Assembly (NCBI GenBank): GCA_017554565.1
Contig: JAFZID010000059.1
Span: 1 to 34,748 of the forward strand
DNA from: a bacterium
GTDB lineage: Bacteria; Auribacterota; UBA3054
Reading direction: 5' to 3'
Length of the DNA stretch: 34,748 nucleotides
Shown: in pieces, positions 31,380 through 34,748 of the stretch
How the letters are laid out: every line of letters starts with the position of its first letter
Numbering within the stretch: position 1 is the first letter of the stretch
Translations under genes and position numbers: made by a program
The notes under the pieces: generated by a model
What the model was told of the DNA's origin: nothing
Database searches by the model: none
Seen by the model: the letters and a program-made list of their open reading frames with translations, nothing else

Positions 31380-33395
31380 TCATTCTTCCTCGTCTGTTTT
31401 GAAAAGCGCCTTGAGCCTGGCGAAGGCCATCTCCGTTTCCTCCTCCGTGGCTTCCTCCCTCTCGCTGTCGTCGTGGATCTCAAGCAGATCGTCGTCGATC
31501 TCGCCGATGAAGCTGGAGGGTTCGCAGGCGATAGCCTGCCCGTAGCGGATCTTGTTGGCGGCGTAGCTTATGACAAGGTCTTCCTTGGCTCTTGTGATGG
31601 CCACGTAGAAGAGCCGGCGCTCCTCCTCCAGGTTGCCTTCCTGAACGGAGCGTTCGTGGGGCAGCACGCCGTCCTCCGCACCCACCAGGAAAACGTAAGG
31701 AAATTCCAGCCCCTTGCTGGAGTGGATGGTCATCATCTTGACCTTCCTCCTGTCCTGCATCTCCTTGTCGCCGTCCTCCTCCTCGTCCTCTTCCTGCAGG
31801 TGCAGCTGCTGGAGATAATCGGACAGAGTGGTGTTGCTCCCCTGGCTCTCGTAATAGCGGATGCTGTCTATGAGGGCGCTGACGTTGCCAAGCCTGGACT
31901 GCCGCTCGCTGGTCTCCAGTACCTTCAGCTCCTCCTCGTAGGCCAGATCTTCCCAAAGGTCTCCCACGAAACGGGCGAAATTCCCGGGCTGCATCAGGAC
32001 TTTGTAGCGCTCGATGAGATCGTGGAACTCCTTCATGGCCTCCCTGGTCGGGGCTTTTATCTCGCCGCATTCCTCGATGTGTCCCAGGGCGGTGTAAAGG
32101 TCCCAGTTGTTTTTAGAGGCGAATGCGGAAAGCTTGCTGAGGCTGGTGGCGCCTATCTTGCGGGGCGGAACGTTGATGACGCGGTTGATGGCCTCCTCGT
32201 CCTGCTGGTTCGTGAGAAGCTTGAGATAGCAGATGAAGTCCCGCATCTCCTTGCGGTCCATGAAACTCAAAGTTCCCTTCAAAACGTAGGGGATCCTGTT
32301 GCGGCGCAGCGCTTCCTCGAAGCGCAGGGCCTGGGTGTTCATGCGCATAAGGACGGCGCAGTCACCCCACTCCACGCCCTTGGCGTGAAGCGTGAACAGT
32401 TCGTCCGCAAGGATCTGCGCCTCCGTCTCCTCGTCCTCTGCGGCGTAAACTCTGATCTTGCGCCCGGCGTTCTTCGTGGTCCAGAGCTTCTTGCTTTTCC
32501 GGCGGCGGTTGTTTTTTATGACGCAGTTGGCGGCGTCCAGTATGGTCTGGGAGGAGCGGTAGTTCTCCTCCAGGCGTATGACCTTGGCCTCGGGAAAGGT
32601 CTTCTCGAAATCAAGGATGTTCCTGATCTGGGCCCCGCGCCAGCCGTAGATGGACTGGTCGTCGTCCCCCACCACGCAGAGGTTGCGGCTCTCCTTGGTA
32701 AGCAGGCGCATGATCTCGAACTGGGCCTCATTGGTGTCCTGGTATTCGTCCACCAGGCAGTAGCGGAAACGCTGGCGGTATTTTTCCAGGATATCCGGCC
32801 TTTCCTTCAATATGCGCAAAGGGAGATACAACAGGTCCTCGAAGTCCACGGCCCCGCATTTCTGCAGCGTCTCCCGGTAGTGATCCCAGACATGCGTCAC
32901 GGCCCAGTTGTCGTCCTCATCTTCGCATTCGGGATGGACCTTGTATTTCGCGTCCCTTGATCTCTGCATCTCCCAGAGGATCTTCTCCGGGTTGAATTTC
33001 TTGTCCGGCACCTTCAGCTGGCGCAAGCCTTTCCTTACCACGGAGAGCTGGTCGGCCTGGTCGTAGATGGTGAAGGCGGAGGGCAGGGAGAAATATTCCG
33101 CGTTCTCCCTCACTATGCGCAAGCCCAGGCTGTGGAAAGTTGAGATCTGCATGTCATAGGCCGCTTCGCCGGCCACCGCCCTTATCCTCTCCGCCATTTC
33201 CTTGGCCGCTTTGTTGGTGAAGGTCACCGCCAGGATGTTCGCGGCGGGGATACCCTTGTCCAGCATGTTGGCTATGCGGTAGGTGATGGTCCTGGTCTTC
33301 CCGGTGCCGGCGCCGGAAAGGACCAAGACCGGGCCTTCTATGGTCTCCGCCGCTTCCCGCTGCCTCGGGTTCAATTCCTCTAGGTCTATGCTCAT
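31380..33395 (-). CDS. pcrA: Superfamily 1 DNA helicase PcrA/UvrD/Rep
   Basis: 3'-5' helicase of repair and replication. 671 residues from ATG 33395. Motifs in order: Q motif LNPRQREAAE, Walker A GAGTGKT (28-34), VDEYQDTN, GDDDQSIYGWRGA, ENYRSSQTI, MTIHSSKGLEFPYVFLVG and VAITRAKEDL. The tail is strongly acidic. The alternative ATG at 33404 lies within the -10 box and cannot be used if that promoter is real. The gene looks leaderless (ATG 7 bases beyond TATAAT). UvrD, PcrA and Rep cannot be separated with certainty from sequence alone. Confidence 0.93.
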   Translation of the reverse strand: MSIDLEELNPRQREAAETIEGPVLVLSGAGTGKTRTITYRIANMLDKGIPAANILAVTFTNKAAKEMAERIRAVAGEAAYDMQISTFHSLGLRIVRENAEYFSLPSAFTIYDQADQLSVVRKGLRQLKVPDKKFNPEKILWEMQRSRDAKYKVHPECEDEDDNWAVTHVWDHYRETLQKCGAVDFEDLLYLPLRILKERPDILEKYRQRFRYCLVDEYQDTNEAQFEIMRLLTKESRNLCVVGDDDQSIYGWRGAQIRNILDFEKTFPEAKVIRLEENYRSSQTILDAANCVIKNNRRRKSKKLWTTKNAGRKIRVYAAEDEETEAQILADELFTLHAKGVEWGDCAVLMRMNTQALRFEEALRRNRIPYVLKGTLSFMDRKEMRDFICYLKLLTNQQDEEAINRVINVPPRKIGATSLSKLSAFASKNNWDLYTALGHIEECGEIKAPTREAMKEFHDLIERYKVLMQPGNFARFVGDLWEDLAYEEELKVLETSERQSRLGNVSALIDSIRYYESQGSNTTLSDYLQQLHLQEEDEEEDGDKEMQDRRKVKMMTIHSSKGLEFPYVFLVGAEDGVLPHERSVQEGNLEEERRLFYVAITRAKEDLVISYAANKIRYGQAIACEPSSFIGEIDDDLLEIHDDSEREEATEEETEMAFARLKALFKTDEEE

Positions 33396-33402
33396 AGGGA
33401 GC

Positions 33403-33411
33403 ATTATAGCA
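33403..33411 (-). promoter_or_regulatory. Extended -10 promoter of pcrA (leaderless)
   Basis: Minus strand TGCTATAAT. Seven bases (33396-33402) separate it from the ATG at 33395, so the predicted first transcribed base is at or next to that ATG. The upstream in-frame ATG at 33404 overlaps the box itself. Confidence 0.75.
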
Positions 33412-33434
33412 AAAGGCCTCCGGGCCCGGACAAG

Positions 33435-33489
33435 TAAAGCGGGAGAACGGCTTTAGACACGCTGTCTTTACGGCCCTTTCCGAAAGGGC
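33435..33489. repeat. Cluster of three palindromes upstream of the tldD promoter
   Basis: TAAAGC-N9-GCTTTA (33435-33455), AGACA-CGC-TGTCT (33455-33467), and GCCCTTT-CCG-AAAGGGC (33473-33489). All arms are perfect. The last ends 7 bases before the -35 box, an activator-type position. They may be operators; alternatively an RNA stem read from either strand. Confidence 0.5.
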
Positions 33490-33496
33490 TTCCGCT

Positions 33497-33525
33497 TTGA
33501 CAAAGATTCTGGCTTAGTGTAAAAT
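33497..33525 (+). promoter_or_regulatory. Near-consensus promoter of tldD
   Basis: -35 TTGACA (33497-33502), exactly 17 bases, -10 TAAAAT (33520-33525). Best match to the standard housekeeping sigma factor consensus in the window. Predicted first base near 33531-33532. Confidence 0.85.
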
Positions 33526-33530
33526 AAACA

Positions 33531-33575
33531 ATGGTATTCATCATTTTTAAACCCGCAGCGGCACCAACCATATGA
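33531..33575 (+). CDS. Possible 14-codon leader ORF overlapping the tldD start
   Basis: MVFIIFKPAAAPTI then TGA. Its ATG sits at the predicted transcription start and its stop overlaps the tldD ATG as ATGA. There is no Shine-Dalgarno before tldD. It may be a translated leaderless mini-cistron that couples to tldD, or chance. Confidence 0.35.
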   Translation: MVFIIFKPAAAPTI

Positions 33576-34748
33576 ACAGCATTTATCTTCCCCTCCTCCA
33601 AGACCAGCTAACCCGCCTGAAAGCTGCCGGCGCCGAATACGCCGACGTACGCTTCCACGAATACGACGACAGCGAATCCCTCTTTTTCCTGCAGGGAGAA
33701 TTGCGCAACTGCGAACAGTCGTCGAAATACGGCCTGGGCGTGCGAGTTTTGGTTGACGGCGCCTGGGGCTTCGCCTCGGCCTCCAACCTTAACGATCTGG
33801 ACTCCGTCTTTCAAAAAGCCTTCCGCTCCGCCAAGGAAGCCGCCAAGTGCTGCGAAAGGCCGGTGGAACTGGCAAGCAGGGACGTTTTGCAAAACGTGCA
33901 CTTCAAATCCCCCTGCCTCATCGACCCCTTCGACGTGCCCCTTAAGGAAAAAATAGAGTTTTTCAAGGAAGTGGACTCCGCGCTGCAAAAGGGCTTCGTG
34001 AAGCAGCGCTACGTCAGCTACGAATCCGAACACAGGCTTCTCCATTTCCTGGACAGCGAGGGTTCCTACGGCACCAGGGACATTCTGGACATCTTCGCGG
34101 GAATGCGCGTCGTCGGCATCGACGAGGACGGCCTTTCCCAGGAGAGGACCTACAATCTGACCTTGGATCCCTTCGGCACCAGAGGCTGGGAGCTCATGCG
34201 CGATCCGAAGTGCTTCATAGAGCACGCTCCCAGGATCGTCTCCGAGCTTGAGCAGGTCCTCCAGGCTCCCCTCTGCCCCAAAGACGTGCGCTCCGTCATA
34301 CTGAAACCCGGCATCATGTTCCTGCAGACTCACGAGGTCGTGGGCCACGCCCTGGAGCTGGACCGCATTTTGGGCTACGAGCTCTCCTTCGCCGGCGGAT
34401 CCTTCGTCACGCTGGACGACTTCGGGACGCTGCGCTACGGCTCCGACAAGATGAACGTGGCCGCGGACGCCACTCTACCCAATTCCCCGGGCAGCTTCGG
34501 CTTCGACGACGACGGCGTGCCCTGCCAGAACGTCACCCTCATCAAGGACGGCATACTGCAGAGCGCCCTCACTTCCAGGCAGACCGTCACGGAAGCCAAC
34601 TCCAAAGCCGGCCGCTTCATCTTCGAGAGATCCGGCGGCTCCAACAGAGCCATGGACTTCACCAGGCCTCCCATCGAGCGCATGACCAACATCAACATCC
34701 TGCCGGGCTCCGACGGCACTTTGCAGGATATCATCAGGACCACTGAAA
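33572..34748 (+). CDS. tldD: Metalloprotease TldD (C-terminus beyond right edge)
   Basis: 392 residues visible. TldD with TldE/PmbA forms a zinc protease that trims peptides such as microcin and antitoxin substrates. The N-terminal domain shows ADVRFHEYDD and the strand pattern GLGVRVLVDGAWGFASAS; the HExxxH metal motif HEVVGH is at residues 254-259. Later come LDDFGTLRYGSDKMNVAAD and the conserved FDDDGVPCQNVTLIKDGIL segment, normal for TldD. The start is fixed by an in-frame stop 8 codons upstream. The partner PmbA gene is not in the window but may follow. Confidence 0.9.
   Translation, partial: MNSIYLPLLQDQLTRLKAAGAEYADVRFHEYDDSESLFFLQGELRNCEQSSKYGLGVRVLVDGAWGFASASNLNDLDSVFQKAFRSAKEAAKCCERPVELASRDVLQNVHFKSPCLIDPFDVPLKEKIEFFKEVDSALQKGFVKQRYVSYESEHRLLHFLDSEGSYGTRDILDIFAGMRVVGIDEDGLSQERTYNLTLDPFGTRGWELMRDPKCFIEHAPRIVSELEQVLQAPLCPKDVRSVILKPGIMFLQTHEVVGHALELDRILGYELSFAGGSFVTLDDFGTLRYGSDKMNVAADATLPNSPGSFGFDDDGVPCQNVTLIKDGILQSALTSRQTVTEANSKAGRFIFERSGGSNRAMDFTRPPIERMTNINILPGSDGTLQDIIRTTE

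Noticed and set aside
31473-32960. 495-codon frame on the plus strand
   Set aside because: Antisense to pcrA; no motifs.
33402-33404. Upstream ATG as the pcrA start
   Set aside because: It overlaps the TATAAT box; the ATG at 33395 fits the promoter and the family start.
1-34748. CRISPR arrays, tRNA or rRNA genes, insertion sequences, phage genes
   Set aside because: Looked for repeats with regular spacing, tRNA-like cloverleaf ends and transposase motifs; none seen.

Overview
Chromosomal window of moderately high GC from a Gram-negative (diderm) bacterium, most likely an anaerobe or facultative anaerobe from a poorly sampled lineage. Evidence for a diderm: LpxI (lipid A pathway), five lipoproteins with clear lipoboxes, and Tat-type signals on redox proteins. 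Evidence for anaerobic lifestyle: many [4Fe-4S] proteins (polyferredoxin, ferredoxin-fused aldo/keto reductases, a PflX-type radical SAM protein, a short-form aconitase). The phylum cannot be fixed from sequence alone; Elusimicrobiota or Lentisphaerota-like groups would fit but are a guess. No rRNA, tRNA, CRISPR array, insertion sequence or phage gene was seen, and gene density is high: no gap between genes exceeds about 185 bases.

Layout. (1) 1-8846, minus strand: a housekeeping run read as small exported protein, recN, lipoprotein cyclophilin, lpxI, Gfo/Idh oxidoreductase, tlyA, NAD kinase, dapA, purN, recG (recG runs off the left edge). (2) 9007-11028, minus: a QueE-like protein without iron-sulfur cysteines, then radA, closed by a terminator. 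(3) 11129-14536, minus: an envelope glycan set (polytopic membrane protein, membrane-anchored protein with two similar beta-sandwich-like units, GT2-GtrA fusion). (4) 14703-19868, plus: aconitase, a PTPS-III-type folate enzyme, gpsA, a proteasome-like Ntn-hydrolase with a putative Ser nucleophile, a PflX-like radical SAM protein. (5) 19920-21623, plus: flavodoxin lipoprotein and membrane metallophosphoesterase, closed by a terminator. (6) 21808-25637, minus: a NapH-NapG-like fusion followed by two Tat lipoprotein aldo/keto reductases, a self-contained periplasmic redox operon with its own promoter and terminator. (7) 25745-27528, plus: LysM lipoprotein and gcvT, with a terminator. (8) 27582-31319, plus: a YfhO-like protein split into two genes, then a frameshifted glycosyltransferase. 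(9) 31380-33395, minus: pcrA/uvrD helicase. (10) 33572 to the right edge, plus: tldD.

Two themes cut across the layout. First, promoters: several have an extended -10 (TGC + TATAAT-like) and weak -35, while those lacking TGN have recognisable -35 boxes. In four genes (pcrA, the LysM lipoprotein, the NapGH fusion, the 14536 membrane protein) the -10 lies 6-8 bases from the start codon, predicting leaderless mRNAs. Second, several proteins keep a known fold but have altered catalytic motifs (QueE-like without radical SAM motifs, PTPS with ExxHGH, Ntn hydrolase with Ser in place of Thr), so automatic naming would mislead. All functions are inferred by reading the sequence; no searches were run.
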